Shown here piece after piece: positions 1-11,031 of a stretch of DNA of 64,000 nt (within the stretch, counting starts at the first letter, position 1; each line of letters opens with the position of its first letter). The stretch lies in contig NZ_FTNI01000002.1 in the NCBI RefSeq assembly GCF_900156315.1, positions 62,001-126,000 on the forward strand, in the 5' to 3' direction. This DNA is from Microbispora rosea (lineage in GTDB: Bacteria > Actinomycetota > Actinomycetes > Streptosporangiales > Streptosporangiaceae). The translations under genes and the position numbers were made by a program. A model generated the notes under the pieces. The model was given only the letters and a program-made list of their open reading frames with translations, did not search any database and was not told where the DNA came from.

Positions 1-396
1 ACCCCGGGCGACGAGGCGGTCCACCCGGTTGGTGAGCGCGGCGGAACTGACCATGGCGGCCGTGGCGAGATCGCTCATGCAGAGCCGGTGATCGGAGCTG
101 GACCGGAAGAGAGTCGCGAGCACGTCGAACTCCCACGGTTCGAGGTCGTGCCCGGTGAAGTACTCCTTGATGCCCTTCTCCATCAGGCGGGACGCGCGGG
201 AGATCCGCCCGGCCACCCCCATCGGCGAACAGTCCACGTCCGGGCGCGCCCGGGCCCACTGACCGAGGATCTGGTCGACGGCGTCGTTGCCGGGAGCGCA
301 GTCGCCGGCGGTGTTGTTCGCGGGGGTGCCGTTCGCGGGGGTGCCGTTCGCGAGGGTGTCGTTCCCGGGGGGCTCGTTCGTGAGGGTGTCGTTCAT
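1..396 (-). CDS. MarR-family transcriptional regulator (N-terminal part, cut by window edge)
   Basis: The gene runs off the left edge, so only the first ~132 residues are visible. After a low-complexity N-terminus made of near-identical NGTPANGTPAN-type repeats, the protein shows ISRASRLMEKGIKEYF, FDVLATLFRSS and LCMSDLATAAMVSSAALTNRVDRL. The last of these is the recognition-helix region of a MarR winged helix. The start ATG is complementary to 394-396. It is transcribed divergently from the reductase at 536, with about 140 bp and several TTCG/TTGAA dyads between them. Autoregulation plus control of the reductase is therefore likely by the usual MarR logic (inference). Ligand unknown. Confidence 0.85.
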   Translation of the reverse strand, partial: MNDTLTNEPPGNDTLANGTPANGTPANNTAGDCAPGNDAVDQILGQWARARPDVDCSPMGVAGRISRASRLMEKGIKEYFTGHDLEPWEFDVLATLFRSSSDHRLCMSDLATAAMVSSAALTNRVDRLVARG

Positions 397-456
397 GGCG
401 CGCGCGGTCTGGGTTCTCCTCGCCGCTCCTCCTCCATCAGCCATCGTAGCCGACAC

Positions 457-526
457 TTCGACGTTGAAATATCTGCGGGAGGCGAGGTACCTTCGGTGTT
501 GAACAGTAAGACATCGAAGTATTCGA
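457..526. promoter_or_regulatory. candidate MarR operator cluster in divergent region
   Basis: Three related dyads lie between the divergent MarR and reductase genes: TTCGACGTTGAA at 457-468, TTCGGTGTTGAA at 492-503 (the same TTCGNNGTTGAA form, 35 bp apart) and TCGAAGTATTCGA at 514-526. The last one sits directly against the reductase ribosome-binding site. Repeated similar dyads in a MarR divergent promoter are the expected layout of regulator sites. Binding is inferred. Confidence 0.5.
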
Positions 527-535
527 GGTGGAAAG

Positions 536-1378
536 ATGAAGGTCCAGCTGCTCGGCGCGACGGGATACATCGGTTCGGCGCTGGCGGAGCGCCTCGCCGG
601 AGGCGGCCACGAAGTGGTCGCGCTCGTCCGGCCGAAGGCCCGCGAGACCGCCGTACCGGGCGAGGTCCGCCATGGCGACCTGTACGAACCCGAGACCCTC
701 AAGGGCGCGGTGACGCCGGACATCGACGTCGTCGTCCACGCCGCCAACCCCACCGGGGACGAGGACGTGGACGTCGCGGCGATCGAGGCGCTGGCCGGAG
801 GAGGCGCGCGGCTCGTCTACATCAGCGGCGTCTGGGTGCTCGGCGCCACCACTGAGGCGGCGGGCGAGGGCGCGCCGGTGAACCCCATCACTCCCTCCCG
901 CTACCGTCCGCGGGTGGAGAGGCTCGTGCTGGACGCGGGCGGCGTCGTCGTCAGGCCCGGCATCGTGTACGGCCGGGGCGCCGGAATCCCCACCGTGCTC
1001 GCCGCCCCCGGGCAGGAGGACGGCCGGTATGTCCACGCGGGCGGCCCGGTGCCGACCTGGGCGACCGTCCATGTCGACGACCTGGCGGACCTGCTCGTGC
1101 TCGCGATCGAGAAGGCGGCGCCGGGGAGCCTCTTCCACGCCGTCGCCGAGGAGGCGGTGAGCGTCGCCGACGTGGCGGCGGCCGCGGGCCGCACGGGGAG
1201 GGCCGTGCCGTGGCCGATCGACGAGGCGAGCGAGGTGCTCGGGCGTCCCTTCGCCGAGGGGCTGGCCCTGAGCCAGGTGGTGAGCGGCGACCTCGCCAGG
1301 AACGTCCTCGGCTGGCGGCCGAGCCGCCCCGGCATCCTCGACGACGTCCGCTCCGGCTCGTACGCCTCCCGCGCCTGA
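536..1378 (+). CDS. NAD(P)-dependent reductase/epimerase, atypical extended SDR
   Basis: 280 residues. The N-terminal Rossmann dinucleotide motif GATGYIG (from about residue 8) follows a beta strand MKVQLL, as in NmrA/extended-SDR proteins, and the usual VVHAAN strand and YISGVWVLG segment follow. The catalytic YxxxK of classical SDRs is not obvious, so this may be a flavin-like or redox-sensing reductase rather than a sugar epimerase; substrate unknown. A GAGGTGG ribosome site precedes the ATG. It is divergent from a MarR regulator, an arrangement common for detoxifying reductases induced by electrophiles or aromatics (inference). Confidence 0.8.
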   Translation: MKVQLLGATGYIGSALAERLAGGGHEVVALVRPKARETAVPGEVRHGDLYEPETLKGAVTPDIDVVVHAANPTGDEDVDVAAIEALAGGGARLVYISGVWVLGATTEAAGEGAPVNPITPSRYRPRVERLVLDAGGVVVRPGIVYGRGAGIPTVLAAPGQEDGRYVHAGGPVPTWATVHVDDLADLLVLAIEKAAPGSLFHAVAEEAVSVADVAAAAGRTGRAVPWPIDEASEVLGRPFAEGLALSQVVSGDLARNVLGWRPSRPGILDDVRSGSYASRA

Positions 1379-1503
1379 CGATCTCCGCAGGACGCGCGGG
1401 TCCGCCGGAAGGGGCGACGGTGACGCCGGCGCGGCGGGCGCCTGAACGTGTGATCGCGGGCACGTTGCCGCCGGATGCGTCTGACCTGCGATGCCGGTTC
1501 GTG

Positions 1504-1532
1504 TTGACTGTCACGCGCCACTTGCATACTGT
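1504..1532 (+). promoter_or_regulatory. putative vegetative promoter of groES-groEL
   Basis: A -35 element TTGACT (1504-1509) and a -10 element TACTGT (1527-1532) are separated by 17 bp. This places the transcription start at about 1539, which is the first base of the CIRCE dyad. Confidence 0.6.
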
Positions 1533-1538
1533 TTCGTG

Positions 1539-1565
1539 TTGGCACTCTCCCATCGAGAGTGCCAA
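1539..1565. promoter_or_regulatory. CIRCE element (HrcA operator)
   Basis: A perfect 9-9-9 inverted repeat: left arm TTGGCACTC (1539-1547), 9-nt spacer, right arm GAGTGCCAA (1557-1565). It matches the CIRCE consensus TTAGCACTC-N9-GAGTGCTAA with one changed base pair. It sits just downstream of the -10 hexamer of the groES promoter, so HrcA should repress groES-groEL when unstressed. Confidence 0.93.
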
Positions 1566-1654
1566 TAGCGACGAGACAGGTCTGACACCCGCGACGGCAG
1601 GCCGCTGGTCGCCTCTTCAGCTCATTCATCGCAATCTGAAGGGGAGGTCCGATC

Positions 1655-1966
1655 GTGACGACCGCCACCAAGGTTCCCGTTAAGCCGCTTGGCGACCGCA
1701 TCGTGGTCCAGCCGCTTGAGGCCGAGCAGACCACCGCCTCCGGCCTGGTCATCCCGGACACCGCCAAGGAGAAGCCGCAGGAGGGCCGCGTCCTCGCTGT
1801 GGGCCCGGGCAACTGGGACGAGGACGGCGAGAAGCGCATTCCGCTCGACGTCAAGGAGGGCGACGTCGTCCTCTACAGCAAGTACGGCGGCACCGAGGTC
1901 AAGTACGGCGGCGAGGAGTACCTGGTGCTCTCGGCCCGCGACGTGCTCGCCATCATCGAGAAGTAG
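1655..1966 (+). CDS. groES: GroES co-chaperonin (Hsp10)
   Basis: 103 residues, the normal GroES length. [10 protein letters not shown] at the N-terminus, the mobile-loop region [23 protein letters not shown] and the C-terminal [30 protein letters not shown] are diagnostic. It caps the GroEL ring in protein folding. The GTG start is preceded by AAGGGGAGG. It is first in a two-gene operon with groEL, downstream of a CIRCE operator, so it is heat-inducible through HrcA. Confidence 0.98.
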   Translation: MTTATKVPVKPLGDRIVVQPLEAEQTTASGLVIPDTAKEKPQEGRVLAVGPGNWDEDGEKRIPLDVKEGDVVLYSKYGGTEVKYGGEEYLVLSARDVLAIIEK

Positions 1967-1981
1967 GCCGCGCCGGCTTGT

Positions 1982-2011
1982 GGAGCCCCGGGACCATGCG
2001 CCCGGGGCTCC
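1982..2011 (+). promoter_or_regulatory. intercistronic hairpin between groES and groEL
   Basis: An 11-bp perfect stem (GGAGCCCCGGG / CCCGGGGCTCC) with an 8-nt loop lies between the groES stop and the groEL ribosome site. There is no T tract, so it is more likely an mRNA processing or stability element, or a partial attenuator, than a full terminator. Confidence 0.6.
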
Positions 2012-2033
2012 GCGCGCTCACAAGGAGACCTGA

Positions 2034-3659
<1,626 letters not shown>

Positions 3660-3679
3660 TCCCGCGCCTTCCGCGCCTC

Positions 3680-3728
3680 GCGCCCCGCGCCCGCCCGCAA
3701 GGGCGGACCGCGGGGCGCATCGCTTTTT
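3680..3728 (+). terminator. rho-independent terminator of groES-groEL
   Basis: The outer stem GCGCCCCGCG (3680-3689) pairs with CGCGGGGCGC (3709-3718). An inner stem CCGCCC/GGGCGG closes on a GCAA tetraloop, and a five-T run follows at 3724-3728. It sits 20 nt after the groEL stop. Confidence 0.85.
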
Positions 3729-3972
3729 GCGCCCCTTGCCCCTTCCGCGGCGGGGCGGGCCGCCGGGGACGAAGCCGGCTCGCGGCCAATGCGAACGACG
3801 CACGCTTCTTTTTCCCTGTCAAGTCAGCAGGCGTATATCCCTTGTTTTCGGCATTCCGGTTGGAATGTTCCAACGGACTAGTGATCAGATGATTACGGTC
3901 CGTTATCGACGCGTCAATGTGACCAATCCGTAGCCGTTAACCATGACGACATGAACGATCGCGACGGGCATC
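3729..3972. other. non-coding upstream region of the sigma factor gene
   Basis: About 240 bp without a credible gene and visibly more AT-rich than its surroundings. It holds a perfect dyad GTTGGAA-TG-TTCCAAC at 3859-3874 and an imperfect one around 3892-3906 (TTACGG/CCGTTA). These are candidate regulator or alternative-sigma promoter elements for the sigma gene. I could not assign a -35/-10 pair with confidence. Confidence 0.5.
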
Positions 3973-4599
3973 ATGCCTAACGTGACCGAGGGATGCGTCG
4001 CCGACGCCGCAACTGGGGTAAGGCTTGCGACGAGATCGGATGAGCCCGACCTCAGGGAACTGACCAGCCTTGCCGTACAGGGAGATCGCACCGCGATCGA
4101 ATCACTGCTGGGACATTTGCGCCCGATGGTGGTTCGCTACTGCAGAGCTCGACTGGGCAGGGTGTCCGGTCAATACCACATCGCCGACGACGTGGCCCAG
4201 GAGGTGTGCATCGCGGTGCTGTCGGCGCTGCCGCGCTACCGCGACATGGGCCGCCCGTTCGCCTCGTTCGTCTTCGGCATCGCCTCCCACAAGGTGGCCG
4301 ACGCCCTGCGCAGCTCGGTCCGCTCGGCCGTGCCGACGCAGGACCTGCCGGACGGGCCCGACGAGGGCCCCGGGCCGGAGGAGACGGTGGTGCGCTACAT
4401 CGAGGCGCAGCACGCCCGCGACCTGCTCGCCCGGCTCCCGGACACCCAGCGCGAGCTCCTCATCCTGCGGGTGGTCTCGGGACTGTCCGCCGAGGAGACG
4501 GGTAATGTACTCGGCATGTCACCAGGTGCCGTCCGGGTCGCGCAGCATCGTGCGCTCGCCAGGCTCCGGCAGCTGGCCGAGCTGGAGTCGATTGCGTGA
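3973..4599 (+). CDS. RNA polymerase sigma factor, SigD/ShbA type
   Basis: 208 residues, sigma-70 family with region 2 ([42 protein letters not shown], about 75-118) and region 4 ([45 protein letters not shown], about 155-200). Its place between groEL and guaB matches SigD of Mycobacterium and ShbA of Streptomyces; ShbA directs expression of the principal sigma gene hrdB in Streptomyces (known). The downstream RsdA-like ORF overlaps its stop, which supports the SigD/ShbA assignment. The ATG used has only a weak ribosome site; an in-frame GTG lies three codons further on. Confidence 0.9.
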   Translation: MPNVTEGCVADAATGVRLATRSDEPDLRELTSLAVQGDRTAIESLLGHLRPMVVRYCRARLGRVSGQYHIADDVAQEVCIAVLSALPRYRDMGRPFASFVFGIASHKVADALRSSVRSAVPTQDLPDGPDEGPGPEETVVRYIEAQHARDLLARLPDTQRELLILRVVSGLSAEETGNVLGMSPGAVRVAQHRALARLRQLAELESIA

Positions 4600-4811
4600 C
4601 CACGAAACGTCGTCGTACGGCTCGCCACCTCGGGTCGTACGGCGATGCCGACGTGGAGGGCGAAGTACTGCGGACGGACGCCCTCCTCGACGCGCTCGCC
4701 CGCCGTGAGCCGGTCGGCGGCGCGGACGCCGCCATCCGCTTGCTCGGCGCGCTCGTCGCCGACGTGGACAGTCAGCGGCTCTCCTCGGTGTCGATCACAC
4801 CGTCCACGTAG
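4596..4811 (+). CDS. minimal RsdA-like anti-sigma protein (sigma-binding domain only)
   Basis: 71 residues, overlapping the sigma factor stop in a GTGA arrangement (translational coupling). Residues about 17-57 ([20 protein letters not shown], then [22 protein letters not shown]) resemble the N-terminal sigma-D-binding segment of mycobacterial RsdA, with its R-x-D-x-LLDALA core. RsdA continues into a membrane helix and an extracytoplasmic domain. This protein stops after the sigma-binding part, so it has no membrane anchor. Its last 40 bp overlap the convergent DUF5319 gene. It could be a soluble anti-sigma factor or a decayed remnant. Homology is judged by eye. Confidence 0.65.
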   Translation: MTTKRRRTARHLGSYGDADVEGEVLRTDALLDALARREPVGGADAAIRLLGALVADVDSQRLSSVSITPST

Positions 4812-5149
4812 CCCCGGGCGTACTCCCAGCTGACGTAGTCGGCCGGGTCGGGCTGGTAGGCCGGCTCGTGGACCTGCGGCCGGCCGTTGTCGATCATCTG
4901 GCGCAGGTTGCCGCGCAGCAGGTCCCAGTCGAAGTAGTGCTGTTCGCCGCACTCCGGGCAGTCGAGGACCAGCCCGAGCACGCCCTGGGGCTCGAGCAGA
5001 GAACGGAAGACCTCCACGTCGGCGAGGTCGGTCAGCGCCTCGTCGCGTTCCGCGAGCGTCAGCGGCTCCACGTCGTCGGGCGCTCCAAGCTCCGCCGCGG
5101 GGTCGTTGGGGTCATCCGCGAACGGGTCGCGGGGGACGTCTTCCAGCAC
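4772..5149 (-). CDS. DUF5319 family protein
   Basis: 125 residues from the GTG complementary to 5147-5149, chosen because AAGGTGGGA lies just upstream; a longer reading from 5200 has no ribosome site. Visible features are an acidic N-terminus (DPFADDPNDPAAEL) and a C-terminal CPECGEQHYFDWDLLRGNL with one CxxC pair, then [14 protein letters not shown]. The family is conserved next to sigD-guaB2 in mycobacteria (Rv3412-like) with no known function. The single CxxC could bind metal as a dimer. Its 3' end overlaps the convergent anti-sigma ORF by 40 bp. Confidence 0.88.
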   Translation of the reverse strand: MLEDVPRDPFADDPNDPAAELGAPDDVEPLTLAERDEALTDLADVEVFRSLLEPQGVLGLVLDCPECGEQHYFDWDLLRGNLRQMIDNGRPQVHEPAYQPDPADYVSWEYARGYVDGVIDTEESR

Positions 5150-5233
5150 GCATCCCACCTTATGACCACGGCCCCCTCCACGAGCGAAAGTGCGCCCCAA
5201 CTGCTCGTCGGGCCGTGATCCGGGGCGCGGGCC

Positions 5234-6238
5234 TCACAGCCAGCCGCGGCGGGCCGCCTCCACTCCGGCGTGGAAACGGGACTGGGCCCCCAGCTCCGAC
5301 ATCGCCTCGGCGAACCTGGCCCGCACCGTGCGCACGGAGACCCCGAGGTGGCGGGCGATGGCGTCGTCGGACAGGCCGTGCGCGGCCAGCCGCAGCACCT
5401 GCTGTGCGTTGTTGTGCGGGGAGATCGGCGCCGCCCGGGCCCACAGCTCCTCGAACAGCGCCCGCAGCGCCCCCACCACGACCGGGGCGTGGACCAGGTA
5501 GCAGTTGTAGGAGTGTTCAGGCAGTGGGACGCCCCACTCGGCGGGCAGCCCGGCGGTGCCGTCGCCGAGCGCGAAGAACCAGCTCGGCACCGTGTCGAGG
5601 GCGCGCAGCCCCGCGCCCGCGGCGGAGAACCGCGCGCACACCTCCCGCATGGCGGGCGCGGACACGGCGTCGAGCGCGACGACCATCCGCGGGCGCAGGA
5701 TGCCGTCCGCGGCGGCCTGGATCCACTGGCCGCCGTATCCGTCCGCGAACCTGGCCATGGTGCGGCGGTCCGGCACGGCCATGACCAGCTCGGCGGGGGG
5801 CGCCTGCAGCGCAAGGCCGATCACGCTCTCGCAGAGCTCGTCGGCGCCGCTCAGCGGCTCGACCGAGAACCGCCCGCTGCGCCAGTCGCGGCCCGCGTCG
5901 TAGTGGTGGGTCAGGCGGCCGGCCGCGGCGAGCACCTCGTCGATCTGACGGGTCTCCCGGGCCACGCGGTCCAGCCTCTCGGCCACCAGCCGCCCGATCG
6001 TCGCGGCCGGGTGCCGGGCGAGGAACTCCTCCCGCTGCCGGTTCACCGCGCCGAGCCGTACGAGCCCGTCCAGGGCATCGAGCACGTCCTCTGCGGGCCG
6101 GTCGACGGCCTCGGCCAGCTCGGTCAGCGTGGCGCGGTGCAGCCGCAGCATGGCCGTGTAGAGGGCCGCCTGGTCGGAGGAGAGCCCGAGGCTCTCGAAC
6201 GGGTCGGTCTGCAAGGCGGCGTTGCGCGTCGTACTCAT
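5234..6238 (-). CDS. LuxR-type transcriptional regulator with TrmB-like N-terminus
   Basis: 334 residues from the ATG at 6238, preceded by CGGAGCG. The N-terminus (FESLGLSSDQAALYTAMLRLHRATLTELAEAVDRPAEDVLDAL, about 13-55) is a winged helix of the kind in TrmB-like regulators. The middle is a sensor-like region (SGADELCESVIGLALQAPPAELVMAVPD). The C-terminus is a LuxR/GerE helix-turn-helix (LRLAAHGLSDDAIARHLGVSVRTVRARFAEAMSELGAQSR). Such two-HTH regulators are common in actinomycetes, mostly of unknown target. It is divergent from guaB across a ~620 bp gap, so control of guaB itself is unproven. Confidence 0.87.
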   Translation of the reverse strand: MSTTRNAALQTDPFESLGLSSDQAALYTAMLRLHRATLTELAEAVDRPAEDVLDALDGLVRLGAVNRQREEFLARHPAATIGRLVAERLDRVARETRQIDEVLAAAGRLTHHYDAGRDWRSGRFSVEPLSGADELCESVIGLALQAPPAELVMAVPDRRTMARFADGYGGQWIQAAADGILRPRMVVALDAVSAPAMREVCARFSAAGAGLRALDTVPSWFFALGDGTAGLPAEWGVPLPEHSYNCYLVHAPVVVGALRALFEELWARAAPISPHNNAQQVLRLAAHGLSDDAIARHLGVSVRTVRARFAEAMSELGAQSRFHAGVEAARRGWL

Positions 6239-8345
<2,107 letters not shown>

Positions 8346-8378
8346 CTCGTACCGGAAGAAACGGAAAGAACAGGCGAT

Positions 8379-9497
8379 ATGACACAGGTGGAGATCGGGC
8401 GCGGCAAGAGCGGGCGGCGTGCCTACGCGCTGGACGAGATCGGCATCGTGCCCTCCCGGCGCACCCGTGACCCGGAGGAGGTGTCGATCTCCTGGCAGAT
8501 CGACGCCTACCGGTTCGACTCTCCGCTCGTGGCGAGCCCGATGGACAGCGTCGTGTCGCCGCAGACGGCCATCGAGATCGGGCGCCTGGGTGGCCTCGGC
8601 GTGCTCGACCTCGAAGGGCTGTGGACCCGCTACGAGGACCCGGCGCCGCTCCTCGAGGAGGTCGCCACCCTCGACACGGCGGCCGCGACCGCGCGGCTGC
8701 AGGAGATCTACACCGCGCCGATCAAAGACGAGCTGATCGGCCGCCGCATCGAGGAGATCCGCGCCGCCGGTGTCACGACCGCCGTACGGCTGTCGCCGCA
8801 GCGCACCGTGCAGCACCACAAGGCCGTGATCGACGCGGGCGTGGACATCTTCGTGATCCGCGGCACGACGGTCTCCGCCGAACACGTGTCGGGCCGGGCC
8901 GAGCCGCTCAACCTCAAGCAGTTCATCTACGAGCTCGACGTCCCGGTGATCGTGGGCGGCTGCGCGACGTACACGGCGGCGCTGCACCTCATGCGCACCG
9001 GCGCGGCCGGCGTACTGGTCGGCTTCGGCGGCGGCGCCTCCCACACCACCCGCAACGTGCTGGGCGTGGTCGTGCCGATGGCCACCGCGATCTCCGATGT
9101 GGCCGCGGCCCGCCGCGACTACATGGACGAGTCGGGCGGCCGGTACGTCCACGTCGTCGCCGACGGCGGCATGGGCGGCTCCGGCGACATCGCCAAGGCG
9201 ATCGCCTGCGGCGCCGACGCCGTCATGGTGGGCTCGCCGCTCGCGCGGGCCACCGAGGCCCCCGGCCGCGGGTTCCACTGGGGCTCTGAGGCCCACCACC
9301 CCGAGCTGCCGCGCGGCAAGCGGGTGGAGTTCGGCACGATCGGCACGCTGCGGGAGATCCTGCACGGCCCGTCGTCGCTGGCCGACGGCTCGATGAACCT
9401 GCTCGGCGCGCTGCGCCGCACGATGGCCACCGCAGGCTACTCCGACCTCAAGGAGTTCCAGCGCGTCGAGGTGGTCGTCGCCCCGCCGCAGCGCTGA
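8379..9497 (+). CDS. guaB3: GuaB3 family IMP dehydrogenase-related protein
   Basis: 372 residues, homologous to the IMPDH barrel (VEIGRGKSGRRAYALDEIGIVPSRRTRDPEEVS start; ADGGMGGSGDIAKAIACGADAVMVGSPLARATE phosphate site) but with no CBS domains. At the position of the IMPDH catalytic cysteine loop (GPGSICTTR in guaB) it reads GGGASHTTR, so the nucleophile is replaced by His222. The guaB-guaB3 order is conserved in actinobacteria. Its role is unsettled; a regulatory or non-IMPDH activity is possible. Cotranscribed with guaB and ended by the hairpin at 9520. Confidence 0.93.
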   Translation: MTQVEIGRGKSGRRAYALDEIGIVPSRRTRDPEEVSISWQIDAYRFDSPLVASPMDSVVSPQTAIEIGRLGGLGVLDLEGLWTRYEDPAPLLEEVATLDTAAATARLQEIYTAPIKDELIGRRIEEIRAAGVTTAVRLSPQRTVQHHKAVIDAGVDIFVIRGTTVSAEHVSGRAEPLNLKQFIYELDVPVIVGGCATYTAALHLMRTGAAGVLVGFGGGASHTTRNVLGVVVPMATAISDVAAARRDYMDESGGRYVHVVADGGMGGSGDIAKAIACGADAVMVGSPLARATEAPGRGFHWGSEAHHPELPRGKRVEFGTIGTLREILHGPSSLADGSMNLLGALRRTMATAGYSDLKEFQRVEVVVAPPQR

Positions 9498-9519
9498 GCC
9501 ACTGACACGACCCAGAGAG

Positions 9520-9542
9520 GGCCGGGCCCGTCGGGCCCGGCC
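9520..9542. terminator. bidirectional-type terminator between guaB3 and nagA
   Basis: A perfect 10-bp stem GGCCGGGCCC / GGGCCCGGCC with a GTC loop lies between the convergent guaB3 and nagA genes. On the + strand it is followed by a T-rich TTCGGCTTTCGG tail. Confidence 0.7.
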
Positions 9543-9576
9543 TTCGGCTTTCGGCTCTCGACTTTCCGGGGATCGG

Positions 9577-10722
9577 TCAGGGGTGGCGGACCCAGGCGCC
9601 GCGCTTCATCACGCCGCCGACGCTCAGGTCGTCGTCGAGCACCACGAGATCGGCGTACTTGCCGACCGTGATCGAGCCGATCTCGCCGTCCAGCCCGAGG
9701 ACGCGGGCGGGGGTGAGCGAGGCCATCAGCGCGGCGTCCACCAGTGAGCGCCCGACCTCCCGCACGGTGCGGCGGAAGGCGACGTCCATCGTGAGCGTGC
9801 TTCCGGCGATCGAGCCGCCTCCGGGAGCGTCGGAGGCGAGCCGGGCCACCCCGTCCACGACGTCGACGGTCATCGGGCCGAGCGGGTAGCGCCCGTCGCC
9901 CATGCCCGCCGCCGCCATCGCGTCGGTGATCAGGGCCGTGCGGTCCGCGCCCGCGGCGTGCATGGCCAGGCGCAGCATCGCCGGATGGACGTGGACGCCG
10001 TCGTTGATCAGCTCGACGGTCACCCGCTCGTCCTGGAGCAGGGCGGCGATCGGTCCGGGCACGCGGTGGCCGAGCGGCGGCAACGCGTTGTAGAGGTGGG
10101 TGGCCACGCTCGCTCCGGCGTCGATCCCCTCGATCGTCTGCTCGTAGGTCGCGTCGCTGTGGCCCAGCGCGGCGACGACGCCCTCGGCGGCGGCCTCCCT
10201 GATCACGTCGAGCGCGTTCGGCAGCTCGGGCGCGATCGTCAGCATCCGGACGTGGCCCCGCCCGGCCTTCACCAGCGCCCGGAACTCCGTCACGTCGGGA
10301 TCGCGCAGCAGCGTGGGCTCGTGCGCGCCGCAGCGCGACCTGGCGATATAGGGCCCCTCGAAGTGGATGCCGGCGAGCAGGCCCTCCTCGCACAGGTCGG
10401 CGAGCGTCGCGGCGGCCCGCGCGAGCGTGTCGGGCGCGGCGGTGACGAGGCTCGCCACGAGGGTGGTCGAGCCGCGGCCCCGATGGAAGGCCGCGACCGC
10501 GGCGGCGCTCTCCGGGTCGCCGTCAGGGAAGCTCCCGCCGGCGCCGCCGTGGCTGTGGATGTCGACGAAGCCGGGGACGACGGCGCGCCCGCCCAGGCCG
10601 AGCCCGTCGCGCGGGGCCTGCCCGCGCCCGATGTGGGTGATCCTGCCGTCCTCGATGGTGAGCCAGCCGTCGTGGACGCCGTCGGGAGTGACGATGCGGG
10701 CATCGGAGAGAGTCACGCTCAT
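9577..10722 (-). CDS. nagA: N-acetylglucosamine-6-phosphate deacetylase
   Basis: 381 residues from the ATG at 10722, with GGAGG 8 nt upstream; a longer reading to 10830 lacks a ribosome site. It removes acetate from GlcNAc-6-P to give GlcN-6-P in chitin and peptidoglycan amino-sugar recycling. Amidohydrolase motifs in order: GFVDIHSHGGAG (metal HxH), the GIHFEGPY glutamate, ALGHSDATYEQ, and catalytic Asp in ALITDAMAAAGMGDG; the C-terminus (GSITVGKYADLVVLDDDL) is the small beta domain. No DasR-like site was seen in the short upstream sequence. It stands alone, convergent to guaB3. Confidence 0.95.
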   Translation of the reverse strand: MSVTLSDARIVTPDGVHDGWLTIEDGRITHIGRGQAPRDGLGLGGRAVVPGFVDIHSHGGAGGSFPDGDPESAAAVAAFHRGRGSTTLVASLVTAAPDTLARAAATLADLCEEGLLAGIHFEGPYIARSRCGAHEPTLLRDPDVTEFRALVKAGRGHVRMLTIAPELPNALDVIREAAAEGVVAALGHSDATYEQTIEGIDAGASVATHLYNALPPLGHRVPGPIAALLQDERVTVELINDGVHVHPAMLRLAMHAAGADRTALITDAMAAAGMGDGRYPLGPMTVDVVDGVARLASDAPGGGSIAGSTLTMDVAFRRTVREVGRSLVDAALMASLTPARVLGLDGEIGSITVGKYADLVVLDDDLSVGGVMKRGAWVRHP

Positions 10723-11031
10723 GCCGCCATCCTCCCGCGTCCGGCGCGTGGCCGCGGCTCCGGGTCCGGTGGCTGCGCCGTACGCGGGGTGGGCGCCGGA
10801 AGGGCGGGCATCGCAGCAGAAAGCGCCCATCGGATTGGCATGTCCTCAATTGAGGTGAACAACGGTCGAAAAGTTATGGCTTCCTATCAGGGAAGCAGAA
10901 ACAGCACGTCACGCCCCCCGAGGGCGGCCCGCCGCGGCGCTCCTGCGCGTGTCACGGCGCATCCACCGAAAATCCGGATCATCACCCGAGAAACCTGTAC
11001 ATGACACGTAAGTCGGCGGTAAGAACTAACG
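10723..11031. other. non-coding divergent region nagA / methyltransferase with two dyads
   Basis: About 310 bp without a credible ORF. It contains a perfect 12-bp palindrome CCTCAATTGAGG (10844-10855) and GCTTCC-N6-GGAAGC (10879-10896), 24-29 bp apart, in a locally AT-rich patch. TAAGAA at 11020-11025 could be the -10 element of a leaderless methyltransferase transcript starting near the GTG at 11032. Confidence 0.5.

Noticed and set aside
10690-10760. DasR (GlcNAc regulator) site upstream of nagA
   Set aside because: Nothing resembling ACTGGTCTAGACCAGT was found near the nagA start.
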